From: Acanthosepion lycidas
Lineage: Eukaryota; Mollusca; Cephalopoda; Sepiida; Sepiidae
Assembly: GCA_963932145.1 (NCBI GenBank)
Contig: OZ010590.1
Location: forward strand, 54,470,928-54,534,927
Length of the DNA: 64,000 bases
Reading direction: 5' to 3'
Position 1 is the stretch's first letter; every line of letters starts with the position of its first letter. The notes under the pieces are model-generated. The model had not been told where the DNA came from and searched no databases. It worked only from the letters and a program-made list of their open reading frames with translations. A program made the translations under genes and the position numbers. This document shows positions 41,845 to 52,704 of the stretch, piece by piece.

Positions 41845-42035
41845 TAGACTGGTTGCCAACCAAGGCTATAAGACCCGATTTGTGCTGCTATTTAACCCAT
41901 AGGTGACGAAGAAGAGATGAATTTATACCTTTCCTAAGGGTATTTGTCCATAGAAGAATCTAAGGAGCGCGACTGGAAATCGAACTCCTGACCGGATCTT
42001 CACCGGAAGACTAACACTCCTGATATGCTTTGCTG
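41845..42035 (-). repeat. tRNA-derived SINE, family 2
   Basis: Minus-strand order: TCAGGAGTTCGATTTCCAGTC (B-box region), ACCCTTAGGAAAGGTATAAA, CACCTATGGGTTAAATAGCAG, CTTATAGCCTTGGTTGGCAACC and AGTCTACCA. Confidence 0.7.
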
Positions 42036-42039
42036 AGTA

Positions 42040-42715
42040 AATATATCTACACTGAGTAATCTGTGAAATTGGCATCAGTAAAATTTAGATTTAAAAAAAA
42101 AAACTATAATTAATACGGGATTTTTATTTTAGATTTTATTATTAATATCGGTTTTTACAGTGGAAATTAATAGGTTAAAATCTTTAGACTTTCGGCATCA
42201 TGCTTTCGACGGCCATACTTTGGTGACCTCAAGAATAAAACATGTCTGTTATTTGACAGTAGAAGATTTGATATTCTCCTTCTGAAACATGACACATGTC
42301 CATTGAAGACGCTTTCGGAGAGAGTTACTGGTGTGCAGCTACGGAGCCTCACATATAAAATTAATCACTATATTGTGTATTGTGACGCGATCATTCCTTG
42401 ATTAAAACAAAAATTGTGCCACGTTTGCCCTAATGTTGGTTCGTACTTGACAGAAAATCTTTCATTGACTTCAAGAACTTAAGCTTCCCTATCGGCAGTG
42501 GGTGATGTTTCTCTACTTGGACCATTGCCAATAGACACTCAGTATATCTGGATGTAAGTAACCTACGTAAATTGTTTGATCTTGTTTTCTGACCATAAGA
42601 ATTTGGCCTTTAGCCAAATCTATCTTCTTACGAATAACTGAAATACTTAATATATGTGTGTCTGTATGTGCATGTGTGCATTTGTGTGTAATGTAGCTAT
42701 ATAGATACATACCCC
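42040..42715. other. No recognised feature
   Basis: AT-rich sequence with unassigned short frames. A minus-strand frame (42352-42167) has no recognised motif. Confidence 0.35.
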
Positions 42716-42717
42716 CC

Positions 42718-43255
<538 letters not shown>

Positions 43256-43274
43256 CTTCTATCAAACAACACTG

Positions 43275-43374
<100 letters not shown>

Positions 43375-43520
43375 CTTTAATATTAGGTCTATTTATGAAA
43401 AAGAATTCATAATATTGAAGAGAAGGAGTTTCTAGATATAGACAGTGTGACGGTAGGAATCATCACTGCATAGTGGCAATCATCATGAAGTGTTGATTTC
43501 TATGTTATCTCTCTCTCTCT

Positions 43521-43523
<3 letters not shown>

Positions 43524-43576
<53 letters not shown>
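43524..43576. repeat. (TA)n microsatellite
   Basis: Pure TA repeats. The right edge abuts a PLE N-terminal fragment. Confidence 0.95.
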
Positions 43577-43580
<4 letters not shown>

Positions 43581-43670
43581 GTGTATTTGGGCAGCAACCT
43601 TCCTTTTAAACATTTTTCGTTCAATATAAAAGAAGAGAAAAACTTATTTTTTTATTTAGTTTTCCATATA
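43577..43670 (-). pseudogene. PLE ORF N-terminal fragment ending at (TA)n
   Basis: The minus strand reads KLNKKISFSSFILNEKCLKE, then CCPNTH before the TA repeats. It parallels KLHKINRQHLSILFNETCMN...PKYTHN of the copy at 52.75 kb, which also ends in TA repeats. Confidence 0.55.
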
Positions 43671-43772
43671 TTAGGTTGGTGCAAAAATAATGACGTAATA
43701 ATGTCGTTTTTTGACGTTAAAAAATATGTCAAAAAACGACATTATTACGTCATTATTTTTGCACCAACCTAA
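43671..43772. mobile_element. Mariner-type palindromic MITE 7 (102 bp)
   Basis: Long subtype with perfect TTAGGTTGGTGCAAAAATAA ends and inner GACGTAATAATGTCG arms, TA on both sides. Confidence 0.94.
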
Positions 43773-43906
43773 TATATATATATGTGTGTGTTTGTCTATG
43801 TGTATTTTAATAATTGTATGAAACAAATTAGGTGGAAGTTGTAAAGACTTCATAAAAAATTCGAGAGAGACTTTGTCGATGGTGTTCAACAAAACTTGTT
43901 TAATAC

Positions 43907-43947
<41 letters not shown>

Positions 43948-43978
43948 GTGTGCATGTGTTTATGGATGGATGGATATA

Positions 43979-44164
43979 CAGTGTAACCCGGATATAAGAG
44001 AGTTGTCGGGACCGTAGAAGAAGTCTCTTATATCCGGGTTTATCTTACATCCGAGTTTGGTCGATTTTGTTTAGGTAAGTATGGCTCTAATTTGGGACCA
44101 GAGAAAATCTCTCTTATATTCGGGTCTCTCTTATATCAGGGTCTCTTATATCCGGGTTACACTG
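43979..44164. mobile_element. Pogo/Tigger-like MITE (186 bp)
   Basis: CAGTGTAACCCGGATATAAG at the left and CTTATATCCGGGTTACACTG at the right are exact complements, flanked by TA at 43977 and 44165. Internal copies of TCTCTTATATCCGGG add sub-repeats. The CAGTG..AACC..GATATAA end is typical of Tigger/pogo elements. No coding. Confidence 0.85.
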
Positions 44165-44384
44165 TATTATTGGTTTCAAATTAAAAGTTCCCAAAATTAT
44201 AGATTATTATTATAGTCTAGATAGATGGTTGAAAAGCGTGTGCCAATTAAAACTGACACCTGGATGATATGAGTAAATGTTTAGCATTTAGATCAAACCA
44301 CTATCTAGTAGCAAATTATAAGGAGCTGAAAGTACTTACTTGTACGGTAGTTAAGTTTTTGTCAAAGTTGAAAGAATTAGAGGA

Positions 44385-44700
44385 AAAACGCTTCTCTTAA
44401 AACACATTTATTTTCAGATTCATCCAGATCGGGATTTAAGGGTCTTTCTTTGCTCTAATTAATCCTCTAATTAATTCTAATTAATTTGGGAAACTTGCTT
44501 GACTTATGTGTGGTAGTATCAAGGCGTTGTTAACACTTGCCTTGTAATATCAGATTGGTTTTAAGAGTACTTAGTGCGCCTTTTCCTTTACAATGTTACA
44601 TATTTCGCATCGCTTGGATAAAAGTAACCTAAAACCCTTACACATATTGATATTTTAAATTCTAGGTGGACACATTTACTTGTTTACGAACTGATGCAAC
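44385..44700 (-). repeat. Unclassified dispersed repeat, copy 2
   Basis: Reverse complement of 39335-39625. Includes a local duplication of AATTAATTCTAATTAATT. Function unknown. Confidence 0.75.
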
Positions 44701-44911
44701 CGGATCCTAAGGACGGTGATGGATAGTTGCCCAACTGCGCAACAACTCTACAACCACACTTGGTCGTAGAGTGGTCGATGATGTTGATGACGACGGTGAT
44801 GATGATGGTGATGTGGATTATGATGATGATGCTGATACTTGAGTCAATAAGCATTTAATTCGTTTGGGAGAGATAAATATCGGTCGTTTGCATTCAGCAC
44901 AGAATAAACTA

Positions 44912-45678
44912 CAGTATATTTCCCAGACTACCGGACTAAGACGGTCTTCCGGATATGAGGAATTGGTTTCAAATCCATATCCGGATTAACATTTATTTTC
45001 AATGTTTTATAGAAAACAACAAAAAAAAACTAATGGTCAGTGGAATAACGGAATTGATTTTAAGGAAAAAGAAATAAATTATATAATGTTAATGAAAATT
45101 CATTTAATTAAGTATGTCATTTATGCAAAAGAAATAATGTAACGAGGATTAAGGATTTTTTAATCGCTGTTGCATGATGATTCTTTCTCTTCTAATGTCA
45201 TTCTCAACTTTTTCTGCATTTTGTTTTAATTTTGTTCTTGAATTTTTTAAACGAAAGACACTTTTTAAATATGCTTGCGTTATTGCAATCGTCATAGCTG
45301 AATATTGGCTTTCTTTCCATAAAACTGACAAACTTTTCAATACCTTTTTCAATTTCAGTCTAGGTTTCATCACAATAATGCATCTCGTCGCTATCTTGTT
45401 GCAGATGTGTCGCGTTGTCATCTTTTCCTCTTGTTCTCATCATCTTTTGCACTAATACAAGCCATTAGGATTAAATAAGCATAAGAAATTATCCAAAGTA
45501 AATTTCCTGAAAAACAGAAATTTCAAATCAGTTACATATTACACAAATAGTTCAAATATACACATCAAAATCATGTCCAGATATGCGGTATTCCGGATAT
45601 GAGGTATTCCGGATATGAGGGATTCCGGATATGAGGGAATCCGGGTGTGTGGGATTCCGGATATGAGGGATTCTACTG
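44912..45678 (-). mobile_element. Tigger-like element remnant
   Basis: The left end CAGTATATTTCCCAGACTAC is matched by the right end, which read in reverse begins CAGTAGAATCCCTCATATCC. Near the right end the 18-20-bp word ATTCCGGATATGAGG repeats five times (45585-45665). A 90-codon minus-strand frame (45421-45149) has a helical, basic ending that could be the C-terminus of a pogo-type transposase, but I could not identify a catalytic motif. Confidence 0.5.
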
Positions 45679-45792
45679 TTTTACAATTCTTGTGCAATAA
45701 GAAAAACTTTTTCTGGTAGAATTTGAGGAACAAAACCTCAGTTGCGATTCTAAAAGCTGACCTTATCTTGCCGCTATATAAATTTAAAACTG

Positions 45793-46187
45793 CTTTACGA
45801 CCACATCACATTGAAACACAGGTTTTGTTACGATCACCGAAGTTAAGCAACGTCGAGCCTGGTCAGTACCTAGAAAGGTGACCGCTTGGGAATAACAGGC
45901 GCTGTAAACTTGGGTGTGCGGGTGATGTATAATAGATAATGTCTCGGAATTATTAATCGAAGATGCGAGTTCTAATTCCCATGGTTCGTTATATTCATTT
46001 ACGCGCAAATACCTTTGGGAAATATACGAAACCACTTCTTCTCCCCCAGCTATGGGTTAATTAGTAAGACTTGTATCACTAAATCATTATTGTCCCCCCA
46101 AAAATCTTATAATCTAAAAATATTTTCTAGCTCTCAATAACCTGCAAAGGGTTGATAAAGCCGTAAAAGATTAATGTATGAATCAAA
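45793..46187 (+). repeat. 5S-rRNA-headed SINE, copy 2 (near full length)
   Basis: Bases 45793-45912 align along a whole 5S rRNA: TACGACCACATCACA, CGATCACCGAAGTTAAGCAA (box A), CGTCGAGCCTGGTCAGTACC, AAGGTGACCGCTTGGGAATA (box C region) and CAGGCGCTGTAAACTT. The body has GATAATGTCTCGGAATTATT, GCGAGTTCTAATTCCC and GTTATATTCATTTACGCGCA. The tail has CCAGCTATGGGTTAATTAGT, AAATATTTTCTAGC and GGGTTGATAAAGCCGTAAAA. Copies at 53.1 kb and 63.9 kb share all parts. Confidence 0.88.
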
Positions 46188-46280
46188 TTTGAATGATCAC
46201 CCAGGACGATAATTTATTTATTTTTTTTACAATGCAATAAGCATCTACAATACAACTGATGTCTAGTTTAATAGTGCCAG

Positions 46281-46630
46281 TGTTGTGGATTCCGGGATGA
46301 AATCTTGTACCAATAAATAACAAACGCCAAGAATGAATATAGGAAAATAATGTAGTAACGTAATAATACAAACTGGTAATGCAGGTTAGTAGTTCCAGGA
46401 ATGCGGGTTAGTAGCAAAATATCTATAGAGTCTTTGGTATTGAAGTATCGCTGTATGACTTCTTACTGAGTCTACGTGCTCGCTCACGGTGACTCTTGCT
46501 CGCTACGTTCGTTCTGTCTGGCTGTTACATTCACCCTCGGTTGCTCTAGTCTCTCGGGTCTTCACGTAGCAGTAGTATATGTATATACTGGGTGAGTCCA
46601 TTTGTGTAAAAAAGGGAGAGCCCCTCAACA
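46281..46630 (+). repeat. Solo LTR related to element B, copy 2
   Basis: 350 bp, about a dozen differences from 13790-14139. Flanks GCCAG and GCAAG, a 5-bp duplication with one change. Followed at 46635-46685 by a small hairpin (ATATGAACCATTC/GAATGGTTCGTAT). Confidence 0.88.
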
Positions 46631-46852
46631 GCAAGATATGAACCATTCTTATGGTAGATACTCTGTCATATGAATGGTTCGTATCTGACTCAAAGATACG
46701 TTCACTTATTTTAACGACCGATAAAATGTAACTGTTGTCGATATAAGAAATGATGTAAACAAAAATATGTTTTGAAGGTGCCTACGACTACTATAAAATA
46801 ACGAAAACTAATTTCAGTACATATAACGAGCGTGTATATTTTATATATATGG

Positions 46853-47275
46853 GCGCGTGGTCGAATGGTTAGAATGTTCGCTTTCTGACCATGAGACCCG
46901 GGTTCGAATCTCACCACCGTTGATTTGTCAGGAAGGAAACATATAGGTCTGAAGGCTTTAGAAAATGACTGAAAACTATACCGTGAGGAAATAAAACTAT
47001 ACCCTACGGGTTGACCTAAGCCTTGTGAGTGAAATTGTGTAGACGGAACACTTCGGCAGCACAAAATCACAAGTCATCGTGACCAAAGGTTTGAGTGTGC
47101 TGGCCTTGTTGATCACGCTAGATAACACTCTCTCTTTATCTCCCAGAAACTGTAACTAAGCTCTGCTCAGCATAGTTGGTCTTTGTGGGTGTTGAACAAA
47201 TAAGCGATCGCTTGAATTATGGGTTGGCTAGCCGGGGGCGGCTAACCTGATGGGTATCCTGGAATACTAGATATT
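46853..47275 (+). repeat. tRNA-derived SINE, family 3
   Basis: A clear tRNA-like head: GCGCGTGGTCGAATGGTTAG (A box), CTTTCTGACCATGAG (anticodon-arm position) and ACCCGGGTTCGAATCTC (B box). The body, GTTGATCACGCTAGATAACAC and GGGTATCCTGGAATACTAG, recurs in reverse at 54755-55015. The acceptor stem does not close, so it is not a tRNA gene. Confidence 0.82.
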
Positions 47276-47418
47276 ATTATTATATATTGAAATGTTAGTG
47301 CAAATCTCTGGAACACACAATGAGTAAGGAAGAATATAACTCTCACAGAATGTATATATGCATATATAGACTCATAACGATTTAATTGATTCGTGAGGAA
47401 ATAAATATATACATATAT

Positions 47419-48518
47419 ATTATTTATCATAATTTTTTCATATAGACAAAAACAATTTACTCACTACAAAGATGCAACTTCGTTTCGGTGCATTTAAAAT
47501 TACACTTCGACTGGTGAGAACCAAAATGGCTATGAACAATTCTATTTGTAAGCAAGCCGCCTGTCACTTCCTTTTTTTTTCCATTTGGTTGAGAAAAAAA
47601 GTACATAAAGTCAAAGAGGTGACGGAGTGAAACAATATATCAGTTTGGTGAAGGATGGTTAAGGTATTAAAGTCATGTCCAGACTTGAACGGTCAAGGGT
47701 TTATATACCACTCCACTAATCTATCTTAGATTATGATTCTTAAAATGTTTTTGCGTATGTATAATACTAGTAATACTTTCAGATAAATTGATTTATACGC
47801 ACACTTTTTCTACACGTTATACAGTCCGACAATAGGTCAAAATTTGCTTATAAAAGTTATATTAATATCCCATATTTTTATATACCTCTCTACTTATATC
47901 TTAATTCCTAAATCAAAACTTATTGTTTAAAAAAAAAACACTAAACGAACATATGTATTCAAGATACCAAGAAGAAATCTTCACCTCTTAACTTATTAAT
48001 TTACAAAATACTTTCATTGATTACAGAACTCCAACCTAAATATATGCAATTCACCTCTGGCTTAATTTTTAAAATAACCCCCAAAATAATTCTCACTTAT
48101 TACTATAACTATCATTTGAAATTATCCCGCCTACCTCTTTCATCGTATTACTATCTCCTATTATCACCTTTCCTCCCCCACCCATCACTCTTAGAAGGCT
48201 TGGAAATGCTGTGCCTAAAATCTTGATCGTTGTCATCGAAAATTTTCAAGCCTTGCCATCACTTTAACACCTCAACTATTGTTCACCAAACTGCTATCCA
48301 CAAGAACTATCACCTTCTTGCCTCCGTGTACTTTTTTCTCAAACAAATGGAAAAAATAAGTGGCGTTTCTCATGCAGCTTGCTGACAAACAGAATTGTTC
48401 ATAACCATTTTGGTTCTCGCCAGTCGAAGTGCAACTGAAATACACTGAAACGAAGTTGCATCTTTGTAGTGAGTAAATTGGTTTTGTCTATATGAAAAAA
48501 AATTATAATAAATAATGA
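47419..48518. mobile_element. Foldback element with ~190-bp inverted ends
   Basis: The left arm (ATTATTTATCATAATTTTTT, CATATAGACAAAAACAATTT, ACTCACTACAAAGATGCAAC, AACCAAAATGGCTATGAACA) is matched in reverse at 48330-48518. The ~720-bp interior shows no credible gene. Each arm holds a PLE-like phrase (GTCGAAGTG...CGAAACGAAGTTGC), so the element may be two inverted PLE ends. Confidence 0.75.
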
Positions 48519-48519
48519 T

Positions 48520-49205
48520 TGCTCTACTATCGATATTGTCCTCTTTTGAATTAATGCTGTGAACATTAGAATTTATATATTATTTTCGTTCTCATTGCAT
48601 CGGATATATACATATATATATATATATATATACATATGCGTCTAGAATAGGTAGATATTGGGTGTTTCTTTAATTGGATCATTAACAAGTAAATATTAGT
48701 TGTTTTTAATTAAATCGTTAAGCATTTACTTGCTAAGTATCCGTTTTTCTCTAGGATAAATATATGCCGTCAGCTTCTTTGTCAAACAGACAAGACCGTG
48801 ATGTAATAAAAAAAAAAAAAGGGTAAAAATGTCCCGAGTTAATATAAGTAATAATGAGAACTCATCTTCTTTTTTTTTCCCTGAACAAAAATGTAAATTA
48901 TAAAAGAAATGAGAGATGAAATTTAAGCGGAATGTTTTTTGGTCAAGGTTGGTTGGTTTCCTCATTTTAGAGAATCACCTGTAGATGTATTTGCTTTGAT
49001 GGTTCCACTCTCGGGTTTGTGTTTGACCTAAATTGCCAGGAGAAACTAAAATGGATATATTGTTTTCATTTTGAATTCCGAATACATTCCTCGTTTATCT
49101 TCATGTCGTCGTAAATTGACATTTCTCCACCTTTCCCGCTCATGTAGACATGCCTGTGTATGTCTATGTAAATGTGAACACCCCACATATAGAACATTTT
49201 TAAGA
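48520..49205. other. No recognised feature
   Basis: AT-rich, with a short (TA)n at 48612-48632. Confidence 0.35.

Positions 49206-49207
<2 letters not shown>

Positions 49208-49241
<34 letters not shown>
49208..49241. repeat. (TA)n microsatellite
   Basis: Pure TA repeats. Confidence 0.93.
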
Positions 49242-49244
<3 letters not shown>

Positions 49245-49322
49245 GAAGTATACTCTTAAGGTGTGCTATATTTATGGGATAAAGTGCTCAATATCAGAGA
49301 TAGAGCGTATGTAAATATAAAC

Positions 49323-49435
49323 GTGAACACTGAAGTCAACACTTAGAAGCGAAAGGCTGTTTCATGCTAGAAGCAATCGTCAGGCCACGATTGCGTCTCG
49401 CATGAAATAGCCTCTAAGTGTTGACTTCTATGTTC

Positions 49436-49437
<2 letters not shown>
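49323..49437 (-). repeat. 115-bp inverted repeat containing a hammerhead-like core
   Basis: GTGAACACTGAAGTCAACAC (49323-) pairs with GTGTTGACTTCTATGTTCAC (49418-49437), and GTTTCATGC with GCATGAAAT. On the minus strand 49383-49360 reads CTGACGA, TTGCTTCTAGCAT and GAAA: a complete CUGANGA-stem-GAAA core with a 4-bp stem II. (TA)n tracts lie on both sides (49208-49241 and 49441-49472). Confidence 0.65.
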
Positions 49438-49440
<3 letters not shown>

Positions 49441-49476
<36 letters not shown>

Positions 49477-49582
49477 TTATATAAATTTAAATAATTTAAA
49501 TAATATATACATATATAATTTTATAATATATATATATATACATAAATTTAAATAATATAATTTCTTCATATTGTCCCTTTAC

Positions 49583-49641
<59 letters not shown>
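49441..49641. repeat. (TA)n cluster
   Basis: TA runs at 49441-49472 and 49585-49641 with TATATACAT spacers. Confidence 0.92.
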
Positions 49642-49643
<2 letters not shown>

Positions 49644-49644
49644 T

Positions 49645-50540
49645 ACATCTGAAATTTTACATGAAAAATATCTAATTAATAATAATGAGCATATCTGTCT
49701 TTCTCTCTCTTGCACTCTGTTCAGCTCTATCTAGTTTTTGCATTATGTTTATAACTTAGCATATTCATATCTATCTATCTATCTATCTATCTATTATTTC
49801 CATTTGCAAACCTTTTAAGTAATATAGCCACACACTTCGCCTTCAATGATTTGACGTGAATAATTTAAATATATTCATATAATATTTTATAATGAACAAC
49901 ATCGCCACTTATTTTAAAGTCACAGTTCAAAACGAACTATTACAATTCTTGGGCAATAAGTTTCTCTTAGTATTATCAGGAAAAATTCGCTTGGCATTCC
50001 AAAAACAGAGCTTAATTTGCCACTATATAACTTTAAATGGTCGTCCAGAACTCTCGTCTGTTTAATATTTTGCAATGCTATAAGCATCCACAACATGCGC
50101 TGGCTAGTTGGACATGGCCAGATAAGGGCAATAGTGATGTACTATTATGTACTTCTGGTTTGTTTGTATTGCCATAGACGATAGACTGTGATAATTATTT
50201 TGGCCTTTTTCTTCTAACAAAATCTTATAACAGATACAATGAAAAGAATCAGTAAAATAAATCCCCTGCCCCCTCAACCATTCTTTCTCCAACATCCGAT
50301 ATATTCGTACCAATGTTTGTAATGTAGAATCTTTGCTCTCGCAACGTTCTCCAGATATATTCGCACTTTGCGAAACTGATTTAAATTATTCTATGGCAAC
50401 CCATGAATTCTCAGTTCCAGGCTATCTTCATGTTTTTAAAAGATTGTCGTATATATATATGGATGGGCTTGGTATTTATATCTAAGAAAATCTTCTGATT
50501 AAAAGGGAAGCGTCTCTTGAGTCCCCAGATGATTCTTTTA
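49645..50540. other. No recognised feature
   Basis: AT-rich, with a short (CTAT)n at 49770-49794. No coding recognised. Confidence 0.35.
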
Positions 50541-50559
50541 CGTGCTTTCGACTTTCGTT

Positions 50560-50669
50560 ATTGTACTCGGTTCGCTATCTCTTTTTCCTTTATCGCCCTC
50601 CTTCTTCTCAGGAATCTAATATATCTGACAATATAGATTGATCTGACAATATAGATTGATCTCTCTCTC

Positions 50670-50702
<33 letters not shown>

Positions 50703-51375
50703 TTACATTCATCTGCGAACATGCTCGTGTATGATGATTTTAATGCTCATCACGTCAAGTGGCATAATCATTTTAATGTTACTGATGATGCCGGTATTTA
50801 AACTTTCAATTTTCCGTTGCTCAATCTCTCAGTCCAATAGTTGATCTCCCTATTCGCTTCTCGAATAAATCTAATCAACATTATTCTTTACTTGATTTGT
50901 TCCTTGCCTCCTCTTCTTGCCCTTGTCGAGCATCACAACTCCGTCTTCTTGGCAATTTGGATCACGCTTTAGTATCTGTTGATATTTCTTTTCAGTCGCC
51001 TATTAGACAGGTACATCCTATTCACAAGACTTCTTTCTGTTAACAGCATACTGACTAGGATTCATTTCATGACTTTCTTCAAAACGCCCCTTGGATTGAT
51101 ATTCTTAACCTTATTGAGAATTATGCCACAGAGGTTTCTTTCTTTTGTTAAAGCTGGCATCGACTGTACCTTCTTGGAAATACCAGGAATACCAGGAGAA
51201 ACTGCAATGCTTTTCTTGGTTCACGTTGGCAGGGTCAGCCGCTATAGCCCACAGGAATCATTTTATCCGGTTGTAGCCGCATAATAGTTCCGAACACAAC
51301 ACTTTTTAAACGTGTTTGCAAAGAGGCCAAGTCTCTGTTTACTAATATAATGAGGTACCATATACCAACTAACAA
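50560..51375 (+). pseudogene. LINE endonuclease domain relic (Jockey/CR1-like)
   Basis: With several frame breaks the plus strand reads LFFLYRPPSSQESN, then DDFNAHHVKWHNHFNVTDDA (the DFNAHH catalytic block of APE endonucleases, normally preceded by G), RFSNKSNQHYSLLDLFLASS, GNLDHALVSVDISFQ (normally SDHxxV) and HNSSEHNTFFKRVCKEAKSL. A (CT)n tract (50660-50701) has expanded inside it. The RT is absent. Confidence 0.75.
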
Positions 51376-51394
51376 CATCTTTCTATATTTCTGA

Positions 51395-51747
51395 GATGAG
51401 GTATTGTAACTATTTACACTATTTACATTGTTCAGGGTGTTGTCCTCATCTTTATTGATATATTCACGACGTTTCAGCAGTTCTACGCTCTTGCCTTCTT
51501 CAGGATGTGTCTATATTCCTAAGATGAGGTATTGTAATTATTTACATTATTTACATCATTCGGACCGTTTTCCTCATCTTTATTGCTATATTCACGACAT
51601 TTCGGCAGTTTTACTGTCCTGCCTTCTTCAGGATGTGTCTATATTCCTAAGATGAGGTATTGTAACTATTTACACTATTTACATTGTTCGGACTGTTGTC
51701 CTCATCTTTATTGCCATATTCACGACTTTTCGTCCGTTGTACCTAAA
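51395..51747 (-). repeat. 128-bp tandem repeat with hammerhead-like cores (three units)
   Basis: GATGAGGTATTGTAA starts units at 51395, 51523 and 51651, exactly 128 bp apart. On the minus strand unit 1 has CTGAAGA...GAAA at 51503-51472 and unit 2 at 51631-51600. Unit 2's stem II is perfect (GGCAG/CTGCC), and unit 1 has changes in it. Unit 3 is cut before the motif is complete. The rest of the unit is PLE terminal sequence (CATCTTTATTG, TTCGGACTGTTGTCC). Confidence 0.82.
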
Positions 51748-51749
51748 GG

Positions 51750-52040
51750 TGACTTGACCCAAAGAGGTGTGAGTTGAAATCCTGGTCACAGAAGAGGGAA
51801 CACCAATTTAGAGAGTTGATTTACTGCGAGTAATTATCTGAAGTTGAGATATCCAGTGGCGTGTCGCGTCGAATTAGAACATTCTACCTTCGTGGACTAA
51901 ATGAAGGGTTTGGGTCAAAATTCTGAATAATATCACCTGAAGAAGGCCGGAGCATACAACGGCCGAAACATTATGAATATGGCAATAAAAATGAGGACAA
52001 CAGTCCGAACAATGTAAATTGTGTAAATTATGTCTTAGAA
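51750..52040 (+). repeat. PLE 3' terminal region with hammerhead-like motif
   Basis: Parallel to 33890-34160. At 51937-51968 CTGAAGA is followed by a stem GGCCG/CGGCC and GAAA. It then continues ATATGGCAATAAAAATGAGG and ACAGTCCGAACAATG. It is opposite in orientation to the tandem array immediately to the left. Confidence 0.75.
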
Positions 52041-52139
52041 GTTTGAATCCTACTGGCGGTTCTGTAAAAGTGTGTTAAATATTATCAAGTCTTCTTCTCT
52101 TCATTCTTGGGAGAAAAACATAGTCATGTACATAATATT

Positions 52140-52345
52140 AGACAGATATTAGTTGATAACACAACAATACTCCCACATACACACAGTAAAAAAGAATTTT
52201 CAGATACTGGAGGCCGTCTACATTAAAACAAAGCGGCCTCCTACACTCAACAAAATTAAATTTCAAACTAGTCACAACACATTACTTTGCATCTTGGTAT
52301 ATGATTCTGTTGTTAATATTTCGGTCTCTCACGTAGTATGACGAA
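52140..52345 (+). pseudogene. PLE C-terminal (endonuclease end) fragment
   Basis: The plus-strand frame from 52153 contains FQILEAVYIKTKRPPTLNKI, the end of the GIY-YIG domain of PLEs (compare KILEALYIKQLKPNLNKI at 55.2 kb). It closes soon after, followed by a terminal region. Confidence 0.65.
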
Positions 52346-52483
52346 TAAGAATGGCATCTTGAACTTATGACCTGCGTCTGCTATTCCGCCACCGTTATCG
52401 TCGCATAGCAATCTTCGATGTCAGTATAACAGAATATCATCTATGATAGCGAATATCTTTGTTTAAATATCCATATAGCCACT

Positions 52484-52509
52484 CTGAAGATGGATCATGT
52501 GATCCGAAA
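52484..52509 (+). ncRNA. Hammerhead-like motif
   Basis: CTGAAGA, stem GGATC/GATCC with loop ATGT, then GAAAGC. The CUGANGA and GAAA boxes are both intact. It lies between PLE C-terminal and N-terminal coding pieces. Confidence 0.6.
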
Positions 52510-52672
52510 GCTTATTTCAAAGAACAACATAATAAAAAATATCCAAATGTTGGAAAATAATTTGTCTTTATTTTCTTCCGATATTAAAGCAACTATAAGA
52601 AGTTTAGAACGGCTCATGATCACACATAATAGACATTCGTTGTCTGTTATATTTAACAATATATGTTAAAAG
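52510..52672 (+). pseudogene. PLE ORF N-terminal fragment
   Basis: The plus strand reads KNIQMLENNLSLFSSDIKAT, then SLERLMITHNRHSLSVIFNN and a stop, immediately before a short (TA)n. It is similar in pattern to the fragments at 52.75 and 55.6 kb. Confidence 0.6.
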
Positions 52673-52704
52673 ATATATATATATATATATTGTGTGTGTA
52701 TTTA

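Noticed and set aside
43581..43892. Small frames with LGWCKNNDVIMSF peptides on both strands (also at 25.9, 26.7 and 29.4 kb)
   Set aside because: They are the palindromic mariner MITEs read in either direction.
45793..45912. A functional 5S rRNA gene
   Set aside because: Many mismatches in conserved 5S positions, no terminator at the right place, and the sequence is fused to a SINE body and tail found with other copies.
46853..46925. A functional tRNA gene
   Set aside because: A and B boxes are clear, but the acceptor ends do not pair, and the downstream sequence is a dispersed SINE body.
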